64,000 nucleotides of DNA from Phallusia mammillata (taxonomy: Eukaryota > Chordata > Ascidiacea > Phlebobranchia > Ascidiidae), in the NCBI GenBank assembly GCA_003260075.1, contig QLIY01000128.1, forward strand, positions 1 through 64,000, read 5' to 3'. Every line of letters begins with the position of its first letter. The stretch's first letter is position 1. The notes below the pieces were generated by a model. That model was not told the origin of the DNA. It saw nothing but the letters and a program-made list of their open reading frames with translations, and searched no databases. A program made the translations under genes and the position numbers. Below, one piece after another: positions 51,089 through 61,598 of this stretch.

Positions 51089-51271
51089 CAGTGGTGGGGT
51101 TCAGCCGGTTCGCACCGGTTCGATAGAACCGTTTCACAAAATTTTATGAGATCCGCGAAACGGTTAGCATTACTGATCAATGTCAAAAACAGACTTTTTG
51201 TAACAAAACCGGCTGAAAAATATGACTTTTGTGATGGAACCGACTGACGAAAAATTTGAATCGCACCACTG
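51089..51271. mobile_element. hAT-like MITE (CAGTGGTGG family), perfect target duplication
   Basis: A 183-bp element related to 764-909, sharing GGTTAGCATTACTG and GACTTTTGTGATRGAAC. GGCAGAAC flanks both sides (51081-51088, 51272-51279). Confidence 0.9.
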
Positions 51272-51955
51272 GGCAGAACTAAAAAGTATAAGCCCCAAAC
51301 TCGGCCTAATAACAAATTTAAAAAACAAACAAGCTTGAATTGTGCAATTGGTGAAATTACGGAACAAATGAGAGTGTCAAGTCAGTCAATTTTCTTAACT
51401 CATTGACCATCAAATTCTGTAAATTATGCTGTTGATTGGAGAACTTCCTTTCAATACATGCAGGATATTCTGTCATTACCGCATTCATCAAGTTGGTATT
51501 GACATCCACCATAAACAAAATTACTAACAAAATAACGATGGTGAAGTGTTTATACACCCTTCAGCATGTTGTTGTCGTTGTTTGTTTATTGGTAAAAGGG
51601 TAAAACAGAATAGATAGGTTTCCTTATGCTAACAATAAAGTGGTCAAAATAGAAAATATCTATGTTAAAGGAAATCGTATGAGTTGTAAGTCGGGTCTTT
51701 TTTAGTTTGGTTCAAGTTCAGGTTTAGGTTGAAGTTTGAATGGAATGGCCTTATATAGGTGCGGCCTTATACTTAGCAACAACTGTATGGTAATTTTACC
51801 ATATTAAATTTGTCTTTAAATCTAATTTTAGCTATGTTGATAAAAGCGATTTCGGACCTGCTTTCAAAAAGTGATTTCGAAGGTCTGTTGCAAACATATA
51901 GTATGCGCTTTTAATGTGTTTGTTTACAGCTTGTGTGTTATCCTTTGTGTGAAAA

Positions 51956-54145
51956 ATGGTCCGTGCTAGTCACAATGTTGCATCGCTTGCTGCATTTCTC
52001 TTGGTAGTTTGCTTTTGTGAAGGTAAGACAACAAAAATTTGTGTGGTTTAATTACTTTAACAAAAAACACTATTATTTGTTTTGTTTGTTTTTGCAGCAA
52101 AAATTTACAGCGGAACCACAACATTGGAAACATTATCATCAGAATCGAAACGTAACGTTTCAGTTGTTTATGAGATGTGCTTTTCTCTTGCGCCCTTACA
52201 TGTTGATGTCAAGGTAGAAGATTAGGTGTACCTTACAAAATATCACTTTAACTGCAAATTAACGTTTGAAAACAGAAAACTTAAGTTTCCAAAACAATGC
52301 CCCAACAAGCCAGGAAAGGAGCCAATAGTGGTGGCTGAAACTTCGGTTTTTACTTTATAACGTTTCACTTGCAATTTTTTCGGGTTATAGTTCGAACTAA
52401 ATGTACTGTCGAAGCTAAACGTATTCCTCAGGAAAATAAAAGTTGGTGTTTACAACAACTAACAGGTAATTAACGCCTTGCAAAAGTAATCTTGCTTAAA
52501 AGTAAAGTCGAATTCAGGGATAAGCATTTTAGGATAATTTACGATTTAGAACATTCTAAAATAACTGAATATAAACGAATCGAAATAGCGAATCCAAAAC
52601 TTTGTAGTTTGCTTTCCAGTTTAAATATAGGTCAAGTTTTTTAGTTCTTGTCCAGATAACTATAGTTCATTCACGTCGTCTTTTGCACAGATTATTCCAC
52701 CAACTGACAGTGCTTCACTTAACTTTTCATTGTACGTGCACAATATCAAGTCAACCAGTTTTCAAGGAGAATTAGTGCGACACGATCAAGCAAAAGGTTG
52801 GAGATTAGTTGCGTTGACGGTATATTGGAAAGCTTTTGAATATTCACGTAAGTAATTAGACAATTATTTCTAAAAATATGTTTTCTTTCAGATTTAACCT
52901 GTGTTTAGTTGCTATGTGCAGGTTTTTTTAAGGTTTGGTTTGGGTGACCGCTAAGTAGTTTTAGGAGACCGCAAGTGTTTCATTTAAATACCAAAAACTG
53001 TAGTTGTAGTTGCAAGTCCAAATTTTGGGAAACCGCTGGAGAAATTTGGGGGACCGCAGGTTGTAACAAGCCAAACCAAAAACAGCTTCAACCTAAGCCA
53101 TAAGTTTGAATAAACCTTTTAAAAAATGGACAACCTTTTATCAATCATATTATAAAATTAATTTCAGGATTATAAGATTATATCTGTTACTTCCATGAAG
53201 ACGAAAATAAGATTTCTGTGGTTTCTATTTCAGCCGCATTCAACGTAACGCCCGGTTATTTTGACATCTTTTACACCTACCGACCTTCATACAACTTTAC
53301 TTGGACATCAGCAAGATCTCTCTGTAAATGAATTAAAAACAACACGGACATTTGTACACAGGCACAAATATGTATTGGTACCAAGGTCAGGATGGTCAAA
53401 TTTACCTACGGACTGCACTGGGTCCCAATCAAGTAAGTTTAAAACTTTGTTCTGTGTAAATAAGTAAATAAAAGTCAAATATACAATTAAAAACAAACTG
53501 AGAGTGTTTGAACCGGACATTATCAGGCCCTCTAACAGACAACATGGTCATTGACAATCGTCGTGTTTTTTGTGTGAATAAATAACTCAAAATGGAAAAT
53601 TGTATCTGAGTATCAAAATCAGTCAATAAATATACATGGAATATATAATTCCCCTAAATTTCATTTTCAGTTTTAAGGACTTTTTCAGTGTATATTCTTT
53701 GACTGATTCTGTTTCTGTTTCTGTTTCCTAATTGTTTTTGTTTGGTGGAAGATACATTCAAAAGCATGGTGTCTAACGTTTCCCCCCGGGTAACAATAAA
53801 ATTAAAAACGGTATTTTTAGTTTCCTATGGTTTGTAGGTCTATTTCACAATTGAAGACTGCTTAGTTTTCAATAATCTTGGGTTTAAGAATGCTACTCTG
53901 TTGTCGGTAACAACATTGGTATATAAAGTATCAAAAACTATCGAATTTAAACTATAGCATGATTATTTTCACACAGAGATGCGACTAACGATTGGGTGCA
54001 GATAAGCGAAGGATCCAATGTGTGTGAGAAATACAGTACCCTGCTTGGAAAACCGACTTGGGGCACGAAAACGGGGGCCTGTGCCCCATACAACACTCCG
54101 TATGACCCCTGCACCCTGAAAGGCCACCTGTTTTGCTGCCGCTAA
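51956..54145 (+). CDS. Secreted H-type-lectin-like protein 1 (in-frame TGA)
   Basis: Five exons in phase: 51956-52022, 52098-52213, 52691-52847, 53234-53432 and 53977-54145, 235 codons before the stop. It starts with a signal peptide (MVRASHNVASLAAFLLVVCF). The next domain matches its two neighbours and the H-type lectin pattern: EMCFSLAPLHVDV, then alternating hydrophobic strands ending VALTVYWKAF. The C-terminal Cys-rich module has NVTPGYFDIFY, LHWVPIK, NDWVQISEG and ends GHLFCC. TGA at 53329-53331 falls in frame inside exon 4, after SARSLCK, while the frame stays open and conserved on both sides. The lectin domain is split by an extra phase-0 intron that the other two genes lack. AATAAA lies at 54203-54208. 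The TGA may be a recent null allele, a sequence error, or readthrough. Confidence 0.7.
52920..53070. repeat. Dispersed repeat, inverse of the block at 22.7-23.0 kb
   Basis: GGTTTGGTTTGGGTGACCGC and AGGAGACCGCAAGTGTTTCA are the reverse complement of sequence at about 22735-22790. It is located in the intron after exon 3 of lectin-like gene 1. Confidence 0.55.
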
Positions 54146-55686
54146 ACCGCTCTATGACTTGTTTGCCTGTAACAGCACGTAATTTCCATCAACAAGTGTG
54201 TAAATAAAGTAAACATTTCCGCAATACACTTAAATTGTTTATGCTCGATGTAGAAGCAAAACAAAGTGGTATATCATGCTTTGCATATATATCAAGCAGA
54301 TATTGTACATAACCGAAACATCACATCTTGCACATTCTTAATTAAAATTGATTTATTGTATGTAACGGACACTTTCGTATGGAAAAAATGGCATATTTAA
54401 TCGTTTGAAAAGCAAATGTCCTGACTATCAATATTTCTTTTTCGCTTATTAAACAAACTCTGTTTACATTTAACTAAGATGAACATATATTTATTATCGG
54501 GATCAGGCCGAAAGTGTTCGTGCATATCACGGCACATTTATATACAAATCGTAGTATACGCCAGACCTTTTTAGTATACGCCGAAATGTTATGCATAATT
54601 TTTCCAGCCTTTGCCTGGCTATATAGGAATGCTTGGTAGACCGGGTAAATTCAGTATAACGACTCGAATAGGCCCTGCGTACTACGATTCGTTTTCGTTT
54701 GAATTACTGTATTCAAAACACATTGTTGCCCGTTGTGTTCGGGCTTGTAATAAAAAAGTATAAATATGTTGCTATGAGCCCCTCGCTTGTGTTTCTTACA
54801 GTTGACACATCCGTTGTAAACAGAGTTTAGCAAAACATGCAGGAGCCCGTGCCCGATACTTTATGAACATTTTAAGCGGAAGCTTCCTCCAATTTATCAT
54901 TTTTACAGCGGCCCACTTCCCTGCGCCTAACCAGTGCTAGCGACTATGTGAGGCAGTGTCGCTTAGCATCGCTTAGCACAACGAGATTATGCGCACAGTC
55001 AAAAAGTGGGTATCGGGTTTTTATTTATGTGAGAAGGCGTTCAGTTTGTTAGTAATATCACTGAATTACATCTTGACCTAAAAACGTTGTATCACTTTCA
55101 GGTGTCAGTTAAAATTTTTAAAACCAACTTCCCGGATATTGCAAATGTCGAAATTCGTCTACAAACTTTGTAAACCAGGGCATTCGGCCAATAAAAAACT
55201 TTCACTAGTCTATGAGCATGAGCTTCTCCCTCACAAAGCAATTAATACAACATCCATTTAGCATTTTTGTGAGCAACAACTTAGCAACTGTACTTCGTGG
55301 GATCAGTTTAGCGTTCCTGCGGACTAACAACAACGACAAACTCCTATAGAAATGACTATTAGCCAGACCTGTCAGGGCTATAACCTCCATCAGTCTACAG
55401 TTTTTCTCTATCCTATACGTTCGCCCCAAGGGAATACTTGATTAATCAGTTTAATTTGATATAACGCTTCTTGTGGCCTATCGTGTTGTAGAATACAAAC
55501 CAGGTTAAGATGTATTTCTCTTTCAACAGTATATAACCATCTATATGTTTCCTAGAAGCATTGAGGATAACCATAAAACTTACGGTTAATATCCGAAATA
55601 GTTTGTTGTGGTTAAATAACTGGGACATCGTTATTGTTACTTGTCAAGTGTGTTTTGTGTACACAGTTCCACTATACAACAAAAAG
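54146..55686. other. Spacer between lectin-like genes 1 and 2
   Basis: No coding exon recognised. It includes the 3' UTR of gene 1 and the likely promoter of gene 2. No repeat family could be named. Confidence 0.45.
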
Positions 55687-58121
55687 ATGATTAACGTGCT
55701 GTTCTGTATCATATCAGTTTTGACAATTTCAAAGTTTTGTTACGGTAAGTAAATATTTAAATTATTTGAAGGTTTCCTGGTACAGAAATCGTTTTAAACA
55801 ACGTTTGCCTCAATGCAGGCAATTTCATTGTTTGATGTTATTGTAACGCAAGCTTACATCAAAAAATTTTGGCGGTTGCCAACCACTGACATAGACAATT
55901 AGACCATCGGTCTTAAACAAAGCGTTTTAGGGCTGTTTGACATTGGGTCAGGCCCAGCAACTGGCTACTTAGTTAGTTAAACTTGTTCAAAAAAAAACTG
56001 ACACAAAGTGTAAAGTCACACCCTAATCAAGGCTGTTATTTTAAAGAAACCTAAGCCCCAACCCCGCCCGAAAAGCCCGGCCCAACTTAACTCTGATTCA
56101 ACTCAACGCAATTATAGAATACAAACTATAGAAATAAGTTTACATATTTTTTTGAACCGTTTTTAGCACAAGTACAATCTGGTTTCGTGTACGTTGACTC
56201 AAGCTCGATGACAACTAGTCAGAACTTGACTATTCCATACGAAATGTGTTTTTCCACACCGCCATTGCACGTTGAAATGCACGCAACCTCCCCAGCAACG
56301 TCAAACGCCACTTTCTCAATCGGTGTGTGGAAGATTAATGTGCTTAGCGTTGACGTTGAATTGACACGTACTGATGTGGCCACTGGATGGGGCCAGATGA
56401 CGGTTCAGGTGCAATGGAAATCATACCAAAATGCAGGTATTGATCGTATCGCTTCACAAACTGTTATTAATTGCTTCTGTCAGTCATTGTAGACAAGGGA
56501 TCAGAGTTGTATGCCTAAAGTACAAGCCCGAAACCAGTCACGAACTCTTAAAAAAGTCCGCATTAGACGCGGAAAGTTGTGTTGCAGCAAGAATAAGATA
56601 AATGTGAAGTCAGGCACGTTTAGCCATCAATCAAAATCGTTCTAGGCGCACTTACTTCTTAAAAGTAATACCAGTATGAAGGCTACAGCATTGTGCTGTA
56701 ACAGGCGATGTAAAAAAGGGTACGCCGGAGCTTTTCAGGTTGTACGCGGGTAGTTTTCTGTCATAATTAGTACGAGTCGAATCAAAAATGGCCCAACCGA
56801 TCATCATTGGTTTTGGGCGACAATCTTGTCTTGAACGTTATTTTGGAATTGCTAACCTTGTTGGCTTTAGTAATATGTTGATATTAGTATTAATACTGGC
56901 CCTTTCTTGCTGGTCTACCCATTTAAACAGGATTTAGGTAGTACGCAAGAGTATAAAAAGTCGTCAGGTGGTACGCGATCAGTATAAGGTTGAGAACCAC
57001 TGCATTAAATGATTATCCTGATCTTAAAGTTTAAATGATTTATCCTGACCTTAGGATCAATTGATCTCAAATAATTTTTAGCCGCCTACAACCGGACCCC
57101 AGGAAATTACAATATATTCTACTTTCGTTTATCATCTGCCAACATGACATGGAATTCTGCACAAGCATTTTGTCAAACAAAGCCTGGTCGGCATATTTGC
57201 ACTGCACCACAAATCTGCACCAACAAGAAGATCAGAATAACTGGATCAGCTCTAGGAGATCATTGGGTCCCTGTTAAGTAAGTGTTGCATCAGTTAAGTT
57301 CCTAAGTTTAAAGCAGCAGTTTTTCAACTTTTTAGAATAGTGACGCATAAACAACCCATTTTGTCACATGGTACTTTGTGTGATACGCACAATAGCTCAT
57401 ATAAAGTAATATATAGCCCCCCCCCCGATCAGCTCTAGGAGATCATTGGGTCCCTGTTAAGTAAGTGTTGCATCTGTTAAGTTCCTAAGTTTAAAGCAGC
57501 AGTTTTTTAACTTTTTAGAATAGTGACGCATAAACAACCCATTTTGTCACATAGTACTTTGTGTGATACGCACAATAGCTCATATAAAGTAATATATAAA
57601 TATAAAATGAAATAAAACGACGCGACCCCGAAATGAACCCGAATCGAACCCGATCCGAAGCCGACCCGAACGAGACCCGAATCCTAACTCGAACCGAACC
57701 TGAACCGAACCTGAACCGAACCTGAACCGAACCTGAACCGAGCCTGAACCGAGCCTGAACCGAATCTGAACCGAGCCTGAACCGAATCTGAACCGAACCC
57801 GAACCGAATCTGAACCGAACCTGAACCGAACCTGAACCGAACCTGAACCCGAGCCGAATCGAACCAAACCCGGTCCAAAAACACAGCGAGATTTACAACT
57901 CTAACATAATTTCCTTCTTTTACAGCGACACAGTTAACAACTGGATGGCGATTGGTAACGAATATGTTCCGGGTGGGAAAAAGTTGTGCTGGAGGCACTT
58001 ACAGGGATTCGGGAGTTTGCCTGGTTGGGGAAACAAAGTTGGACCTTGCCCTCCTTGGACATCGAAATTCAACCAATGTTTGTTGAAAGGGCATTTGTTT
58101 TGTTGTTTACCGACAGTGTGA
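55687..58121 (+). CDS. Secreted H-type-lectin-like protein 2
   Basis: Exons 55687-55744, 56167-56436, 57082-57277 and 57926-58121, all in phase, for 239 residues. A signal peptide occupies about residues 1-18. Residues about 22-108 look like an H-type lectin domain: YEMCFSTPPLHVEM, NATFSIGVWKINV, ELTRTDVATGWGQ and VQVQWKSY fit the family pattern of F-x-x-P-P, f-x-v-x-v and a final V-x-W. Residues about 110-239 form a second, Cys-rich module: TPGNYNIFYFR, NSAQAFCQ, RHICTAPQIC, DHWVPVNDTVNNWMAIGN, LPGWGNK and GHLFCC. Several N-x-S/T sites suggest glycosylation. A secreted carbohydrate-binding role is inferred from the first domain only. The sequences at 57427-57465 and 58378-58480 are second copies of exon 3's end and exon 4's end after poly-C runs and should not be added to the model. 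Confidence 0.82.
55890..56095. repeat. GCCCGAA dispersed repeat in intron
   Basis: Shares ACAAAGCGTTTTAGGGCTGT and CAACTGGCTACTTAGTTAGT with 37862-38200. It sits in the first intron of lectin-like gene 2. Confidence 0.55.
56690..57002. mobile_element. Partial hAT-like MITE, right end intact
   Basis: The right end AAGGTTGAGAACCACTG at 57002 and internal GTACGCGATCAGTATAAGG match the inverse of 49987-50311. The left end is diverged, so its position is approximate. It lies in the second intron of lectin-like gene 2. Confidence 0.5.
57244..57597. repeat. Duplicated exon-3 end and intron joined by 10 C
   Basis: 57244-57416 (including the last 34 bases of exon 3 and its donor) recurs at 57427-57597 with only a few changes. 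The filler is 57417-57426. This gives a false second exon end. Confidence 0.85.
57680..57855. repeat. 11-bp minisatellite in lectin gene intron
   Basis: Tandem units of CCTGAACCGAA with single-base variants (T/C, A/G), about 15 copies, embedded in CCCGAACC-rich sequence continuous with the GCCCGAA dispersed family (57600-57890). Because 11 is not a multiple of 3 and the unit lacks stops, all minus-strand frames stay open and give an artificial GSGSVQVRFRF protein repeat. Confidence 0.85.
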
Positions 58122-58730
58122 GGCATAAAACTACGTTGCATTTACACATGCATTGGAATAGTCTTGTACTTTTGTGGTCGTGTTGCTCGTTGAATGAAGT
58201 TGTAATTGTAAATTAGCAGAATAACCTGTCTTTTGTCCTATGTTAACCAACTTTTCATAACCTTGTGTTAGCTTGTGTAATATAAGTTGGAATCGTACAT
58301 CTACAATACAATAAAAACTAGTAAGATGGATTTTTATATATATTTCCCTATATTAACGATTTACTATCCCCCCCCCCTGGGGAAACAAAGTTGGACCTTG
58401 CCCTCCTTGGACATCGAAATTCAACGAATGTTTATTGAAAGGGCATTTGTTCTGTTGTGCACCGGCAGTGTAAGGCATAAAACTGTGTTGTATTTGTAAG
58501 TACATCGGAATAGTCTTGATTGAAATGCGTTTTATATTTGTGGTCGTATTGCTTGTGAAATTGAATTGTGATTGTACATTAGCAGAATAACCTCTTTTTG
58601 CCCATGTTAACCAACTTTGCATAACCTTGTGTTAGCTTGTGTGATATAAGTTGGAATCGTACATCCACAATACAATAAAAACCAGCAAGAAGGATTTTTT
58701 AAATATATTTCCCTATATTAACGATTTACT
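58026..58730. repeat. Duplicated exon-4 end and 3' flank joined by 10 C
   Basis: 58026-58367 (end of exon 4 plus 3' UTR) recurs from 58378. Differences include AACCAATGTTTG versus AACGAATGTTTA, which changes a Gln to Glu, and a different C-terminal tripeptide (APAV versus LPTV). The right copy is probably the other allele. Confidence 0.85.
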
Positions 58731-59902
58731 ATGCACACCATTTGACCTACTAGAAGATTGTTTTTCCAATCAAAAACCGATCAGTCCCCACAAAGGACAC
58801 TACAAACAACTGTTTAAAATTTTAGCACAATAGGGGTTTGTATTTCTGACCTAAAGGAATGATAAATAATAAAACGAATCTTTGGGAGTAAAAGAATGAA
58901 AATGGGTAAATAAAACTAAAAGTTACTAAATCATTTAAAAATACCTTGATCATGTACTTTAGTAAGTATAGCCATTTTAAAAATGTACGTTTTAGGAGCC
59001 TGTGGGCGAACCGCTGGGTCCTTCGGGATTAAACTTAGTGAGGATTAACTTTGGATAACTATCTAACATGTGCTGTAGACAGAAAAAAAAAAAGCAAAAA
59101 GAAAAGAAACGGACTAGAACAATATGTTCCCTTCAGGGAGAAGAAAAATAATGATTAAAGACTGATGCAAAAGTAAATTAAACAGTTACACAAAGACGAT
59201 TAAACAGTTACACAAAGATAGCTGTTATGACATCGGACTAATATTTTTGTACAGTTAGGTTACTTACAAAATGCTTCTATTATGTCAGTTTGTTTAGCGA
59301 AAGGAAGTTTACCAACACTTTTTCGGAACTGTGTGTATTTCCTTCCGCCAAACCAGTGTCATAACATAGCTTTTATAGTTTAGTAAGGTTTACTATAAGG
59401 GTTCAAAAAGGTTTACTATACACAAGACAGCAGGTCGCGTTATTGAGTTTGCGTTATTTTGCTCGATGAAAAAAATATATTTTGAGAATAGAATTTCAAG
59501 AAGTGACACGAAATGATTGAAATATTTAACTGTTTCCAGTTCATTATCAGAAACAGTGGACTTCCTAAAGACCACCCAAACATCAGTCATTATGTACAAC
59601 CAACTCGCATAGTCCACTTAGCCCGCGAGCATGACAAGTTTCATAGCCATTTGGAAGTACAGGTTGAGTTGAGCTTAGCAAAGTAATGTTTGGTAGAAAA
59701 ATTATGCCGCAAAAGCCAAAAAGTGGGTATGTAAACAAAAATCAGTTACGAACGTGATGTGCTTTACCTAGAAACATGCAGGGAAACCAATCAAAAATTA
59801 CAGGATGTGCTCTAAAAGTACGCTTTGCTTGCACATCCTAAAGAGGTATTTGTAATTATAGGTAGCAGAGGCAGTGTAGTTTGTGCTTTGTGTGACATAA
59901 AG
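58122..59902. other. Spacer between lectin-like genes 2 and 3
   Basis: The left half is the duplicated 3' region of gene 2. From 58731 on it is AT-rich unique sequence with no recognisable exon; gene 3's promoter should lie just before 59903. Confidence 0.45.
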
Positions 59903-60163
59903 ATGTTTTCTGTACTCTGCTTTTTGGCAGCTGCTTTATCAGTAGCAACGTTTTGTGATGGTAAGTAACAATATTAAATGGTAACTGTTCAAAAAATATG
60001 ATATGTGCATTTGTAACGCTTTTAACTTACCAGCAACCCTTTAGCACAGTGTTTCTTAACCTTTTTAGAGCTCGTACCCTTTGAGCTTTCATAAAAGTAT
60101 CTCGTACCCCCTGTCTGCTATGGCCGACGGGAGTAAATAAAATTGTAATAAAAGGAATTAAAC

Positions 60164-60232
<69 letters not shown>

Positions 60233-61529
60233 CAATATTTACAGCACACCAACAATCAGTCAAAGACATATAACAAAACTTAAGACGCATTCTTCACAAA
60301 TATGCCTAAATAGTGTATAATTTCACAGTGTATGTCGTACCCCCTGCTTTGGTGCTTCGTACCCCCAAGGGATACATGTACACCTGGTTAAGAACCCCTG
60401 CTTTAGCAAAAGTGCAATGTTTTAGATAAATGGACTGGCTAAAAGTTTGAGCTAGTTTAGCAAATCGTAAGAAAGAATAAGCAGTAAACTGACAAGATAT
60501 TAAGACTGTAAATAAGAATGAATAGTAACGCCTTTGTTCTTCACACACCCCCCCCCCGTTTTAGATAAATGGACTGGCTAAAAGTTTGAGCTAGTTTAGC
60601 AAATCATAAGAAAGAATAAGCAGTAAACTGATAAGATATTAAGATTGTAAATAAGAATGAATAGTAACGCCTTTATTCTTCACACGAAGGGCCAGATGAT
60701 GGTGATTACTGCATTTTATTATCCGATACAGTTCGTGTTTTTAACTTAGTTTATGGTATTGTCCAAAAACTACCCACTTAGAAACGTTGAACAGAAATTA
60801 GGACAATAGCCTCATCAAAAGCATAACTGCAAGACGTTAATCCAAGTTAGGTAGGCTACTTTGTGGGGTTTGACAAATATAATTTTTTTATATAGAACGA
60901 ACAGATCGCAAACTTTGTGAATCGTTGTGGTAGGTTACGACCATAAACGTTTTGTAACTCGCACATAAAAAAAATAAAGCAGTGGGCTTTAATCAGTGGT
61001 TCTCAAACTTTTTTGGATCTCAAACGTACCCAGTTTGAAAACCGCTGCCCTAAGTTGAGTTGAGATAATGAGATTAGTTTATTTCGCTTGGTGAAACAAT
61101 CGTAGGAGCACAACCGCACTAAAATATTCACTTCATCGGAAATACCTGCTCAACGTTGAGACGTTATAAAGCACCACATATCAGAGAGCACATTTGGTGA
61201 AAAGATGGTAAACGCGCTGCAGCTGATCCGTGAAGAGCGTTTTGTGACAGGAAGTACATTAGAGGGTTAGGTAAGCGCATTTAGGACATCTAAACTGGGT
61301 TGGTGGAACCAGTCAAGTTGGCCCCCCCCCCCATTAGTTTATTTCGCTTGGTGAAACAATCGTAGGAGCACAACCGCACTTTGGTGGAACCTGTCAAGTT
61401 ATACCTAAACTAACCACCTGTGTTAGGGAAAGAGGGTGGGGTTCGACCAGAAAGAAACCTAATGAAAGAACCCAATTTGGAGAGCTCCAAACGCCGAGAG
61501 AAAGGACGCAGAACACACATCGTGGTGAT

Positions 61530-61598
<69 letters not shown>

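Larger units (their letters stand above)
49703..51955. other. Divergent spacer between transporter 2 and the first lectin-like gene
   Basis: The two genes are transcribed away from each other, so both 5' regions lie here. Two MITEs are listed separately. Short ORFs at 50334-50994 have no recognisable family. Confidence 0.45.

Noticed and set aside
53323..53367. A mini-intron (GTAAAT...CACAG) removing the in-frame TGA in lectin-like gene 1
   Set aside because: It would be only about 38 bases and would delete a conserved Cys and its neighbourhood.
57580..57998. Minus-strand repeat protein GSGSVQVRFRF...
   Set aside because: An 11-bp stop-free minisatellite opens all frames. The region is intronic in the plus-strand lectin-like gene.
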